From: Prevotella sp. UBA1104
GTDB taxonomy: Bacteria > Bacteroidota > Bacteroidia > Bacteroidales > Bacteroidaceae
Length of the DNA: 36,379 nt
Assembly: GCA_002314055.1 (NCBI GenBank)
Contig: DCBP01000085.1
Span: 1 to 36,379, forward strand
Direction: 5' to 3'
The position numbers and the translations under genes are program-made. The notes beneath the pieces were generated by a model. That model saw only the letters and a list, made by a program, of their open reading frames with translations, made no database searches and had not been told where the DNA came from. The first letter of the stretch is position 1. Each line of letters starts with the position of its first letter. Positions 1 through 8,447 of this stretch are shown in pieces.

Positions 1-20
1 TTCGAATCCGTCAACGCCCA
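1..20 (+). tRNA. 3' end of a tRNA (isotype not determinable)
   Basis: The window opens with TTCGAAT, which fits a T loop, followed by a 5-nt T-stem strand (CCGTC), a 7-nt acceptor strand (AACGCCC) and discriminator A. The 5' acceptor strand should therefore read GGGCGTT. No CCA is encoded, which is usual in Bacteroidetes. The anticodon lies outside the window. A strong terminator follows 10 nt later, supporting a tRNA transcript ending here. Confidence 0.8.
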
Positions 21-30
21 CTTTAAACGA

Positions 31-64
31 GACCTGTTATCAAAGTTGATAACAGGTCTTTTTA
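31..64 (+). terminator. Rho-independent terminator after the tRNA
   Basis: A perfect 12-bp stem (31-42 with 47-58) with a 4-nt loop is followed by a T-rich tract. It closes the tRNA transcript on the plus strand. Confidence 0.9.
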
Positions 65-225
65 GTTTCTTGAAATCCTTTATGCCGCTATTTGCTTTGG
101 ATAGAGACTGCTTTGCTTGGGGAAATAGATAATTTGCGGTTCTTCGGTAATTTAGGTGGTAAGGATTTTAAACGAAAACCTATATCCCTCCATTCTGTTT
201 GCAAGCCTTTGGCTTATAGTGGCGT

Positions 226-274
226 CAAAGGTGCATAATAGCTGCACTTTTTGTGCATAGCTGTTGCACCTTTG
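226..274. repeat. Nested inverted repeat in the left intergenic region
   Basis: CAAAGGTGCA (226-235) is exactly complementary to TGCACCTTTG (265-274). Inside lie two further small palindromes, GTGCA(n7)TGCAC at 231-247 and 253-269, which also form an imperfect direct repeat. Alternative foldings (one long hairpin or two short ones) are possible. No gene was seen in 65-327, so this is the only structure supported there. Confidence 0.6.
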
Positions 275-327
275 GTGTATAGTAGAAATACCGAAGGCGT
301 TAGGTATATATACCGGTAGAGAAAAGT

Positions 328-375
328 AAAAACCATATTCTTATCTCCGTATAAGGAAGAGAGAATATGGTTTTT
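328..375. terminator. Bidirectional terminator downstream of the FKBP lipoprotein gene
   Basis: AAAAACCATATTCT (328-341) pairs with AGAATATGGTTTTT (362-375), extended internally by CTTAT/ATAAG. A-rich and T-rich flanks give a U tract on either strand. It lies 40 nt beyond the stop of the leftward FKBP gene and most likely ends the glyQS-FKBP transcript. Confidence 0.8.
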
Positions 376-416
376 AAGATGCAATCAATAATATCCTGAT
401 ATGTTGATATGGTTGT

Positions 417-1088
417 TTATTCCATAATCCACAGATTTGAATTATTCTTCTTGGCATTAATGCTCGGTTGTTCAGCACCGGGATGATAGTAGCCCAGCAG
501 CGTAATATCCCATAAGAGAACGCTGTAGCCAGGAATACTGTTGTAGTCGGTTGTTCCATAGCCTAAAGTCCACGGTACGTAGACCTGCCAACGGTCGCCG
601 ATGTGCATGCGCATGAGAGCCGTGGTATATCCGTCGATGAGTCCGCTGACAGCCCATTTCTTCGGGTATGCAGTAGCTGCGTTGTAGTCGTTGAAATCAC
701 CGTCCCAGCTCTTCTCTATAACATATCCGTTAGGATAGCTTGTCGATGGAAGCAACTTGCCGAGATTATGCACCATTACAGAGTCGGTATACAGAGGGCA
801 TCCACTACCACCGCCATTCTTTATCTTGTGTACAACGATATAATCGGTAGGGTTGAGTCTCGCCACGGTGTCGTTGAGCGACCAGCAGCGTATGGTGTCC
901 CACTGGCTGTTCTCGCCGTTCTGAGCGATATCCGCCAGGGCCTGGCTGAAGATATTCTGGAAATATTCAGTATTTTTCTTCTGCCAGTCGGGATATTCTT
1001 CATTATCGTCGTTTGTCTCGCTGCACGATACAAGTCCAATGAATACGCCCATGAAAAGGACAAGTGCCAAAAAGTATTTTCTGTTCAT
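417..1088 (-). CDS. FKBP-type peptidyl-prolyl cis-trans isomerase, lipoprotein
   Basis: This 223-residue protein probably catalyses prolyl cis-trans isomerisation while anchored in an envelope membrane. Residues 1-21 form a lipoprotein signal peptide ending in a lipobox (LVSC, Cys22). The C-terminal half carries FKBP hallmarks: LIDGYTTALMRMHIGDRW, then VPWTLGYG, then a final strand LLWDITLLGY. These match the VxGWxEALxxMxxGxxWxxxIPxxLAYG pattern of the family. It lies 67 nt downstream of glyQS and probably shares its transcript, although an imperfect hairpin in the gap may modulate readthrough. Its client proteins are unknown. The family call is firm; the enzymatic activity is inferred. Confidence 0.87.
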   Translation of the reverse strand: MNRKYFLALVLFMGVFIGLVSCSETNDDNEEYPDWQKKNTEYFQNIFSQALADIAQNGENSQWDTIRCWSLNDTVARLNPTDYIVVHKIKNGGGSGCPLYTDSVMVHNLGKLLPSTSYPNGYVIEKSWDGDFNDYNAATAYPKKWAVSGLIDGYTTALMRMHIGDRWQVYVPWTLGYGTTDYNSIPGYSVLLWDITLLGYYHPGAEQPSINAKKNNSNLWIME

Positions 1089-1109
1089 TATTGTTTTAAC
1101 TGTTTTTTA

Positions 1110-1144
1110 TAAGGAGGGCAGGGGAGATTTCCGCCAGCCCGCCT
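1110..1144. other. Imperfect GC-rich hairpin between glyQS and the FKBP gene
   Basis: AAGGAGGGCAGG pairs with CCAGCCCGCCTT with two mismatches. On the minus strand it is followed by ATAAAAAA rather than a U tract, so it is more likely a processing or stability hairpin than a terminator. Confidence 0.4.
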
Positions 1145-1155
1145 TGTGGTGTGTC

Positions 1156-2697
1156 TTACTGCAATTTCTTGAGCAGACTTGCAATGCTTACCTTGTCTTC
1201 AATGATGCTGTTGAGCTGATCGATGCTCACGCGCTCCTGTTCCATAGTGTCGCGGAAACGCAGTGTTACGCAGTTGTCCTTCAAGGAATCGTAGTCTACT
1301 GTTACGCAGTATGGAGTTCCGATAGCATCCTGACGACGATAGCGCTTTCCGATAGTGTCCTTCTCGTCGTACTGGCAGTTGAAGTGGAACTTCAGGTTGT
1401 TGATAATCTCGCGAGCCTTCTCTGGCAGACCGTCTTTCTTTACCAATGGCAAAACGGCAAGTTTCACCGGTGCCAGGGCTGCAGGGAGCTTCAATACAGT
1501 ACGTGTCTCGCCGTTCTCCAGCTTCTCCTCCTCGAAAGAGTGGCACATGATAGAGAGGAACATACGGTCAACACCGATACTTGTCTCGATGTCATACGGA
1601 GTATAGCTCTCGTTGGTCTGCGGGTCGAAGTATTTGATTGAGCGGCCTGAGAATTTCTCGTGCTGCTTCAGGTCGTAGTCGGTACGGCTGTGGATACCCT
1701 CAACTTCCTTGAATCCGAACGGCATCTTGAACTCGATGTCGGTAGCGGCATTTGCATAGAAAGCGAGCTTCTCGTGGTCGTGGAAACGGTAGTTCTCAGG
1801 TCCGAAGCCCAGAGCCTGGTGCCATTTCATACGGAACTGCTTCCATTTCTCAAACCATTCCTTCTCTGTGCCCGGCTTAACGAAGAACTGCATCTCCATC
1901 TGCTCGAACTCCCTCATACGGAAGATGAACTGGCGGGCAACGATCTCGTTGCGGAATGCCTTACCGATTTGTGCGATTCCGAAAGGTATTTTCATACGAC
2001 CGGTTTTCTGTACGTTAAGGTAATTCACGAAGATACCCTGTGCGGTTTCCGGACGGAGGTAAATCTTGTTTGTTGCATCAGAAGTAGAGCCCATCTCGGT
2101 AGAGAACATCAGGTTAAACTGGCGTACGTCGGTCCAGTTCTTTGTTCCACTGATCGGGTCAACAATCTCTTCATCGATGATAATCTGCTTCAGAGCCTCA
2201 AGATCTGGTCCCTGCATAGCCTCGGTGTAACGCTCGTGGAGGGCGTCGCGCTTTTTCTGGTGCTCGATGACACGAGGATTCGTCTCGCGGAACTTTGCCT
2301 CGTCGAAGCTGTCGCCGAAGCGCTTGCGTGCCTTGGCAATCTCCTTGTCAATCTTTTCCTCGTATTTTGCAATCTGGTCTTCGATAAGAACATCGGCGCG
2401 GTAGCGTTTCTTAGAGTCGCGGTTGTCGATGAGCGGGTCGTTGAAAGCGTCAACGTGGCCGCTTGCCTTCCAGATAGTAGGGTGCATAAAGATGGCGGAG
2501 TCGATGCCCACGATATTCTCGTGGAGCAATACCATGCTCTTCCACCAATATTCCTTGATGTTGTTTTTCAGTTCTACACCATTCTGCCCGTAGTCGTAGA
2601 CTGCAGCCAGTCCGTCGTAAATGTCGCTACTTGGAAATACGAATCCGTACTCCTTGCAATGTGAAACGATTTTCTTGAAAACGTCTTCTTGTGCCAT
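1156..2697 (-). CDS. glyQS: Glycine--tRNA ligase (dimeric, class II)
   Basis: Charges tRNA-Gly with glycine in the cytosol. The protein is 513 residues when started at MAQEDVFKK; an upstream in-frame Met (2733) would add 12 lysine-rich residues unlike family N termini, so 2697 is preferred. Class II signatures are visible: MHPTIWKASGHVD near 71-83, the motif 2 region FRNEIVARQFIFRMREFEQ at about 248-266, and motif 3 ETSIGVDRMFLSIM at 371-384. A C-terminal anticodon-binding domain follows, with the tail VTLRFRDTMEQ. This is the alpha2 archaeal/eukaryal-type enzyme that Bacteroidetes use, not the alpha2beta2 form. A promoter-like element at 2761-2769 suggests its own transcription start. Confidence 0.97.
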   Translation of the reverse strand: MAQEDVFKKIVSHCKEYGFVFPSSDIYDGLAAVYDYGQNGVELKNNIKEYWWKSMVLLHENIVGIDSAIFMHPTIWKASGHVDAFNDPLIDNRDSKKRYRADVLIEDQIAKYEEKIDKEIAKARKRFGDSFDEAKFRETNPRVIEHQKKRDALHERYTEAMQGPDLEALKQIIIDEEIVDPISGTKNWTDVRQFNLMFSTEMGSTSDATNKIYLRPETAQGIFVNYLNVQKTGRMKIPFGIAQIGKAFRNEIVARQFIFRMREFEQMEMQFFVKPGTEKEWFEKWKQFRMKWHQALGFGPENYRFHDHEKLAFYANAATDIEFKMPFGFKEVEGIHSRTDYDLKQHEKFSGRSIKYFDPQTNESYTPYDIETSIGVDRMFLSIMCHSFEEEKLENGETRTVLKLPAALAPVKLAVLPLVKKDGLPEKAREIINNLKFHFNCQYDEKDTIGKRYRRQDAIGTPYCVTVDYDSLKDNCVTLRFRDTMEQERVSIDQLNSIIEDKVSIASLLKKLQ

Positions 2698-2760
2698 GAT
2701 TTTATATTGTTTTGTTATTGTCTTTTGTCGCATTTTGTCTTTACTGCAGACAAATTTGTT

Positions 2761-2769
2761 GCAAAGTTA
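2761..2769 (-). promoter_or_regulatory. Bacteroidetes -7 element upstream of glyQS
   Basis: On the minus strand this reads TAACTTTGC, matching the TAnnTTTG consensus. It lies about 65 nt upstream of the chosen glyQS start. No clear TTTG -33 element is visible 19-20 nt further upstream. Confidence 0.55.
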
Positions 2770-2866
2770 CGTAATTTCCGTTATTTAGCGTATTATACTA
2801 TCGTTAAATGTTATGTTCTGATATTATAATATTATGTAAAAACGTGATTTTGTCTTGTTTCCTTGC

Positions 2867-3892
2867 TTATTTCCTTGCCAATTGCCGTGCAAATTCTATT
2901 ATGGAGTCTATCCCCTTTGCTGCTTTCTCGTTGTCGAGGGCTACATTATAATCTGGCGAGATTCCGAATTCCGTACAGTTTTTGTCTTTGTCGTACATCG
3001 GACAGGCGCTGAACCTCACGCTCCATCCGTTGGGCAGTTCGCTGCTGAACGGCATTCCGGCTCCGCCGCCTGTCTTGTCGCCGACGATGGTGGTTGCCGG
3101 ACAGCATTTCATGTATTTCACGAACTCGTTTGCCGCACTGTATACGGAGCGGTTTGTCAAGACAAATACTTTCTTCTGCCAGCGTATTCCCTTCGACGGT
3201 TTCAGCTTTTGCTCTTTCATCGCCGAGAAGTCGGAATGTCCTGTTCCCGTCTTATGCTGGATATATCCCACGAGAATTTCCTTGTTCGTAAATCGGGCGG
3301 CAAGTTTTTCTGCCATGGTAAGCATTCCGCCCCCATTGTTTCTGATGTCGATGATGAGGGCATTACACGGGGCGAGATACATCATCACGTTGTCGAGATT
3401 GCCGTCGCCGATGGAGTTTTCAAAGCTCTCGCAGCGGATGTAGCCGATGTTGTCGTCGAGCTTTCGGTATTTCAGTCCGCTTGTTATCCTATAGTCCGTA
3501 CCGAGATATCTTCTTTGCAGCGAGTCGCTGAAATTCTTAGGATAGCTTTCTTGCCAGCTCCAGTAGCGGGCATAGTCAAAACTGGTAAAGAGATTTACGT
3601 GTCCGTCTTTCAGTTCGCTGAGCATGTCTGCCATTACTTCAAACAGTTGTGCGTCAGTCATGGAGCTGTTTATGCGGGCAGAGTATTTTGAGTGTATTTC
3701 ATTCCAGTCCAGTCCGTACTCCTGTCCTTTATAGTCAAAGAAGCAGTAGCGTTGGTCCAGGATTTTCCATAAGGCTTCGAAATTGCCTTGTGGCGAGTCG
3801 CTGTATTCATCCTCGTCGATGCATGAAGAAAGCTGCATCGACAGAAAGACAGAGGTGAAAACAATAATTATAAAATGGAAAAACTTCTTCAT
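2867..3892 (-). CDS. S41-family (tail-specific type) peptidase lipoprotein
   Basis: Predicted envelope-anchored serine protease of 341 residues. A lipoprotein signal peptide ends with LSSC (Cys24). S41 features follow in order: GHVNLF (97-102), IDIRNNGGG (181-189), and VLTNRSVYSAANEF (244-257) with Ser252 as the likely nucleophile; TIVGDKTGGGAGMP (268-281) belongs to the same core. I see no obvious PDZ domain; the N-terminal part is a helical domain as in small Bacteroidetes S41 lipoproteins. It starts 2 nt after the stop of the upstream DUF3316 gene, so the two are almost certainly cotranscribed. Substrates are unknown. Confidence 0.9.
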   Translation of the reverse strand: MKKFFHFIIIVFTSVFLSMQLSSCIDEDEYSDSPQGNFEALWKILDQRYCFFDYKGQEYGLDWNEIHSKYSARINSSMTDAQLFEVMADMLSELKDGHVNLFTSFDYARYWSWQESYPKNFSDSLQRRYLGTDYRITSGLKYRKLDDNIGYIRCESFENSIGDGNLDNVMMYLAPCNALIIDIRNNGGGMLTMAEKLAARFTNKEILVGYIQHKTGTGHSDFSAMKEQKLKPSKGIRWQKKVFVLTNRSVYSAANEFVKYMKCCPATTIVGDKTGGGAGMPFSSELPNGWSVRFSACPMYDKDKNCTEFGISPDYNVALDNEKAAKGIDSIIEFARQLARK

Positions 3893-3894
3893 GT

Positions 3895-4722
3895 CTACAT
3901 CTTTATAATTTTAAACCTCCTTGTTATTCCAATCACAAACATGTGGGAATAGCTGTGGTATTTCAGATTGTTGACTTCCGATTGCCTGTAGTCTCCAAGG
4001 TATCCGATGCGGACCGTAGTCTTTCGGATGTTGAAATCGAGTGTAAGCATCTGGCGAAGCGAAGGGGTGCAGACAAATGTTGTCGGCACGATGTTATGGT
4101 CGTAGTTGCCCTCGGAGAATATCTCGTAATAAGATTGTCCGTAGTTCGGACTGAACATTATTCCGCATAGTGGGGCACTCACTTCATACCTAATCGCCAG
4201 AGGCATCTTGCCGGCATTAAAGCGGTAGGTCGCGGCGGCAACGGGAGCAATATCGATATTTACTTTAGCCTGAGCGGGATTATTGCTGTTTCGCGTATTA
4301 TAAAGGAATCCGATATTCGTATCTACCATTCCTCCGGCTTTAATATCAAGACGATTGCCAAAGAATGTCCAATCTCGCATAAAGCCATAGCTGAATTTGT
4401 ATGCCGCAGCCATCTCGTTGCCGTTGTCGGCTCTGTTCCTTGTATATGCCACGTCGCCCTGGTGCTCGATGATGCGCGACCATTTCTTTCCTTCCCTTTC
4501 TCTTATGGTATGGGAAAGGTAGCGCAGTTCTGTTCCAGAATACTTTTCTTGCGACAAGTAGGTGTCGAGGATGTTTACGCCACCGACACCTATCATGCGC
4601 GTATTGTTTATAATCTTCTCTTGGGCATGGAGCAAGGCATAACCCGTTGCTTCTCCATGCGGAATTAATAGAACTGCAATAAGAAGCAACAGTATTGCCG
4701 TGCGTTTTTTTAATGTCGTCAT
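3895..4722 (-). CDS. DUF3316-like exported protein
   Basis: This 275-residue protein has a signal peptide (TAILLLLIAVLLIPH at 8-22). The remainder alternates short hydrophobic and aromatic strands (MFVIGITRRFKIIKM at the C terminus), consistent with a small outer-membrane beta-barrel or a periplasmic beta-rich protein. The length and pattern resemble the Bacteroidetes DUF3316 family, which has no known function. The start at 4722 is preferred because it places a canonical signal peptide at the N terminus and leaves a 13-nt gap after parC; an upstream Met at 4752 would overlap parC. It sits between parC and the S41 protease in one probable operon. Family assignment is from memory of the pattern. 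Confidence 0.65.
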   Translation of the reverse strand: MTTLKKRTAILLLLIAVLLIPHGEATGYALLHAQEKIINNTRMIGVGGVNILDTYLSQEKYSGTELRYLSHTIREREGKKWSRIIEHQGDVAYTRNRADNGNEMAAAYKFSYGFMRDWTFFGNRLDIKAGGMVDTNIGFLYNTRNSNNPAQAKVNIDIAPVAAATYRFNAGKMPLAIRYEVSAPLCGIMFSPNYGQSYYEIFSEGNYDHNIVPTTFVCTPSLRQMLTLDFNIRKTTVRIGYLGDYRQSEVNNLKYHSYSHMFVIGITRRFKIIKM

Positions 4723-4735
4723 ACCCGTAAATGTT

Positions 4736-7567
4736 TTATTTGTCGTCGTCAAAGAGATTCAGCTGTCCTGTAATCTCGTCGATTATCTGCTGTTGGCTCT
4801 TTCCTGCATCGGGGTCGAGATTTTCAGAGTCTTCCGTGTTGTCTGAAGGATTGAGAATTTCCTCGTTTCCGGGATTTTCCTTATTCTCCGTGTCATCAGC
4901 AGGCTCCTGTAACTCTTCTGTCTCTGGCGTTTCTGCAGGTTCAAGTTCCTCCAGCTTGTCAAGCTGGAATGTTGTGAGGCGCTTGCCCCTTGCTTTGTAT
5001 CCTTTGACGAGAGCGAACTCGTTCACGTCGACTTCCTGTGTTCCACGGAAGGCATCGTCGCCGCCGAAGGTAAGCAGAAGCTTTGGCGAAGGGGTGTCTG
5101 TGAGTAGCAGCAGTTCGTTCTTTGGATTTTCTCCGATAAAGCTCTGTTTCTTCTTTGATGCTTCGAAGATAAAGCGCTTTATGTATGGAATATCCTTTTG
5201 GTCGGCATCACGGACTATGGCACACCATATCTTATGCGGACTGAATTTCTCGATTCTCATTATGTTGTCCTCATAATGGTTGTTGGCATCAAAGTTTGTC
5301 ATGTAGTATTCACCGCTTTCAAGAACGACGAGGATGCTGTCGCCCTCGTTGAATTCTCCGAGCAGAGTGCCGTGGTCGTCATAGTTCAGACGGTTTACGT
5401 CTGGATCGAACCATACCTTCCTTCCACCGAGAGTACTGTGTCCGTGGCTCTTCAGTGAAATTCGGTGAATAGGATATTTCGTCAGGATATTTCCCATTGC
5501 ACTTCTTCCTTTGACAAGAATCTTGGAGAAATCCTTTTCTATGAAGATGTTCTTCAGTTTTGGCGATGGGTCGAGGGTTACCTTTATGACCTCAGCTTCT
5601 CCGTTAGGATTTGCCGTGAAATAGTTAACCCTTGAGCCTGGCTTTCCTTGTGTCAAGTCGTATTCGCGTTCGCGGGTAACCGATGTAACGTTAAATCTCT
5701 TGATATAATAGAAACCTTGTTTGCCGTCGCGATATACGGCATTGTATATCGTTCGCCTATCGTTCTTCTTGAATACTCCTACGTGCATGATGTTCTTGCC
5801 CACAAACAGCTTGTCGGCAACTTTCACAACCTTGTATTTCCCGTCTTTATAGAAGATTATGATGTCGTCTATATCAGAGCAGTTACATACGAACTCGTCC
5901 TTCTTCAGTCCTGTGCCGATGAACCCCTCTTGTCTGTTGATATACAGCTTTTCGTTCGCCTCCACGACCTTAGTTGCCTCGATAGTATCGAAGTTCTTTA
6001 TCTCCGTAAGTCGCGGATGGTGTGCACCGTATTTATTCTTCAGGAAAGTAAACCAGTTTGCCGTTACTTCCACCATATTGTTCAGATCCTTGTCGATGCT
6101 GTCAATCTCCGCTTTCATCTTAGCCATAAGCTCGTCAGCTTTGTCCTTGTTGAATTTAAGGATACGCTGCATCTTTATTTCCATCAGTCGCAGGATATCG
6201 TCTTTTGTCACCTCCCTTATCATTTGTGGGTAGAATGGCGTGAGGCGTTCATCGATATGTTCGCATGCGGCATCCATATTCGGTGCATTCTCAAACTGCT
6301 TGTCCTTGTATATTCTTTCTTCGATGAATATTTTTTCAAGCGAGGCGAAGTGCAGTTGTTCGAGCAATTCGCCCTTGCGAATTTCGAGTTCCTTTCTTAT
6401 GAGTCCTTTTGTTCGTTCTACAGAATGGCGCAATACATCGCTGACAGTAAGGAACTGTGGCTTGTCGTCTTCTATAACGCAACAGTTTGGCGATATATTC
6501 ATTTCGCAGTCAGAAAAGGCATAGAGGGCATCGAGAGTCTTGTCGGAAGAAACGCCAGGTGCAAGATGTACCTGTATTTCCACTTGTGCCGCTGTATTGT
6601 CGTCCACCTTTCTTGCCTTAATCTTACCTTTGTCGATAGCTCTAAGAATAGACTCGATAAGTGTTGTTGTGGTCTTTCCGAATGGAATCTCCTTTATAAC
6701 AAGCGTTTTGCTGTCGAGTTTCTCTATCTTTGCCCTTACTTTCAGCACGCCTCCGCGCTGTCCGTCGTTGTATTTGCTTACGTCGATACTGCCACCGGTG
6801 GGGAAGTCCGGATATAGATGGAACTTCTCGCCATGGAGATATTTAATGGCTGCGTCGCATATTTCGTTGAAATTATGTGGTAGAATTTTAGAAGAAAGTC
6901 CTACGGCGATACCTTCCGCACCTTGAGCAAGGAGAAGTGGAAACTTAGCCGGGAGTGTAATTGGCTCCTTGTTTCTTCCGTCATAACTCAATTGCCAGTC
7001 TGTTGTCTTTGGATTGAAGACAACGTCGAGTGCGAATTTTGACAGTCTTGCCTCGATGTAACGTGGAGCGGCGGCACGGTCTCCTGTTAGGATATTACCC
7101 CAGTTTCCCTGGCAGTCAACGAGCAGGTCTTTCTGTCCCAATTGAACGAGTGCATCGCCGATAGAGGCGTCGCCATGAGGATGAAACTGCATAGTGTGTC
7201 CTACGATGTTTGCAACCTTGTTGTAGCGTCCGTCGTCCATTCTTTTCATAGAATGCAAGATACGGCGTTGCACTGGCTTCAGTCCGTCCTCGATATGTGG
7301 CACGGCACGTTCGAGAATTACGTATGATGCATAATCCAAGAACCAATTTTTATACATACCGCTAAGATGGTGTACGGCAGAGGCATCAAACCGGTTTGCC
7401 GGGACATAGTCTGAGTGTTCTTCCGTTTCTTCTTCTTCTGCTGCTGCTGACTGGTCGGGCATTTCGACTTGCTCTGTCAGGTCGGATTGTTCGGCATCCT
7501 CGGACTGGTCTGCAGTATTGATGCTGTCGTTTCCAAGAATATCGTCGTCTTTAATATCGTCGCTCAT
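4736..7567 (-). CDS. parC: DNA topoisomerase IV subunit A
   Basis: Breakage-reunion subunit of a type IIA topoisomerase (943 residues) that decatenates and relaxes DNA. An unusual acidic leader of about 60 residues precedes the core. The catalytic tyrosine is Tyr170 in AAPRYIEARL. The quinolone-resistance region reads HPHGDASIGDAL (129-140), with Ala134 at the usual Ser position and Asp138 at the acidic position. The C-terminal beta-pinwheel region lacks a GyrA box, favouring ParC over GyrA. An acidic tail of about 70 residues ends in GQLNLFDDDK, which resembles a sliding-clamp-binding motif. tcdA lies 6 nt upstream, so the two are cotranscribed. Its ParE partner is not in this window. Confidence 0.93.
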   Translation of the reverse strand: MSDDIKDDDILGNDSINTADQSEDAEQSDLTEQVEMPDQSAAAEEEETEEHSDYVPANRFDASAVHHLSGMYKNWFLDYASYVILERAVPHIEDGLKPVQRRILHSMKRMDDGRYNKVANIVGHTMQFHPHGDASIGDALVQLGQKDLLVDCQGNWGNILTGDRAAAPRYIEARLSKFALDVVFNPKTTDWQLSYDGRNKEPITLPAKFPLLLAQGAEGIAVGLSSKILPHNFNEICDAAIKYLHGEKFHLYPDFPTGGSIDVSKYNDGQRGGVLKVRAKIEKLDSKTLVIKEIPFGKTTTTLIESILRAIDKGKIKARKVDDNTAAQVEIQVHLAPGVSSDKTLDALYAFSDCEMNISPNCCVIEDDKPQFLTVSDVLRHSVERTKGLIRKELEIRKGELLEQLHFASLEKIFIEERIYKDKQFENAPNMDAACEHIDERLTPFYPQMIREVTKDDILRLMEIKMQRILKFNKDKADELMAKMKAEIDSIDKDLNNMVEVTANWFTFLKNKYGAHHPRLTEIKNFDTIEATKVVEANEKLYINRQEGFIGTGLKKDEFVCNCSDIDDIIIFYKDGKYKVVKVADKLFVGKNIMHVGVFKKNDRRTIYNAVYRDGKQGFYYIKRFNVTSVTREREYDLTQGKPGSRVNYFTANPNGEAEVIKVTLDPSPKLKNIFIEKDFSKILVKGRSAMGNILTKYPIHRISLKSHGHSTLGGRKVWFDPDVNRLNYDDHGTLLGEFNEGDSILVVLESGEYYMTNFDANNHYEDNIMRIEKFSPHKIWCAIVRDADQKDIPYIKRFIFEASKKKQSFIGENPKNELLLLTDTPSPKLLLTFGGDDAFRGTQEVDVNEFALVKGYKARGKRLTTFQLDKLEELEPAETPETEELQEPADDTENKENPGNEEILNPSDNTEDSENLDPDAGKSQQQIIDEITGQLNLFDDDK

Positions 7568-7573
7568 ATATTA

Positions 7574-8428
7574 TTAGTTTTTATTTTCGTTTTTGACTTC
7601 TGCTGTGTCTTTTTTGACTTCTGCTATTCCTTTATCGTATAGGTCTTGCATAACGAGACCGGCTATTGTAAAACCGAATATTGCTGTTATGTGGGCTACC
7701 GTTCCATTTATCTGCGCTTTTGAGCTGCACCATTCATGGTTTACAAGTCCTGGATCTCCAGGACCGGTCTTTGCTTTCGGACACATGCAATGCTCTGTAC
7801 CACAGGTCTTGTTGTGTCCTATATTCTGTAGCAGTTCTTCGCTGTACACGCATTTGAATTTGTGTGCCGGGCGCACTTTCATCTTTCTGAACTTACCTCT
7901 TAGAGCTCTTGCCAATGGACAACCTTTTACTTTCCAGAATTCATCGACATGTATTTTGGTAACATCCATCTTCAGCGCTGCCCCCATTGAAGAGATAAAT
8001 GTTGCCTTTGTCTTACAAGCCTCAAGGATGAGATGCGTCTTATCCTTCAAACTGTCGATTGCATCAATGATGTAGTCGTATTCTTCGATATGGAAATCCG
8101 CAGCTGTTGACTCATCGTATATCTTTTGTTGTGCGTCAATCTCGGCATTGGGATTTATTTCGAGAAGCCTTTCTTTTAACACTTCAACCTTAACTTTTCC
8201 TACAGTCTTTGTTGTTGCCATAAGTTGTCGGTTGATGTTGGTGATGCACACTCTGTCTGAGTCGACGATTGTAAGGTGGCGAATGCCGGAGCGTACGAGA
8301 CTTTCAGCACACCAACTTCCTACTCCGCCTACGCCAAAGATAATAACCTTTGCATCAGCAGTCTTCTGCATTATTTGCTCGCCAACGAGCAGTTCCATTC
8401 TCTTGAATATTCCTTTTTCTATTGACAT
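7574..8428 (-). CDS. tcdA: tRNA threonylcarbamoyladenosine dehydratase
   Basis: ATP-dependent E1-like enzyme that cyclises t6A37 of tRNA to ct6A. The 284-residue protein has the Rossmann nucleotide-binding loop FGVGGVGSW (31-39), the following acidic residues IVDSD (54-58) and NINRQ (64-68), all typical of the ThiF/MoeB/TcdA fold. The Bacteroidetes-like C-terminal part contains a cysteine-rich stretch, CGTEHCMCPKAK followed by EWCSSKA, which is absent from E. coli TcdA as I recall it. The tail carries a short lysine/glutamate repeat (AEVKKDTAEVKNENKN). It is the first gene of the probable tcdA-parC-DUF3316-S41 operon. Confidence 0.92.
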   Translation of the reverse strand: MSIEKGIFKRMELLVGEQIMQKTADAKVIIFGVGGVGSWCAESLVRSGIRHLTIVDSDRVCITNINRQLMATTKTVGKVKVEVLKERLLEINPNAEIDAQQKIYDESTAADFHIEEYDYIIDAIDSLKDKTHLILEACKTKATFISSMGAALKMDVTKIHVDEFWKVKGCPLARALRGKFRKMKVRPAHKFKCVYSEELLQNIGHNKTCGTEHCMCPKAKTGPGDPGLVNHEWCSSKAQINGTVAHITAIFGFTIAGLVMQDLYDKGIAEVKKDTAEVKNENKN

Positions 8429-8447
8429 TTTCTGTTTTTTTGTTTGG

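Noticed and set aside
603..1112. Plus-strand open frame of 169 codons opposite the FKBP gene
   Set aside because: It is antisense to a clear lipoprotein gene and resembles no protein.
1660..2664. Plus-strand open frame of 334 codons opposite glyQS
   Set aside because: It mirrors glyQS codons in the complementary frame; glyQS motifs are unambiguous.
2698..2733. Upstream start for glyQS adding 12 residues
   Set aside because: The extension (MRQKTITKQYKI) is unlike GlyRS N termini and the internal Met gives the usual length.
5648..6817. Plus-strand open frame of 389 codons opposite parC
   Set aside because: Antisense shadow of parC with Cys/Phe/Val-rich composition and no domain.
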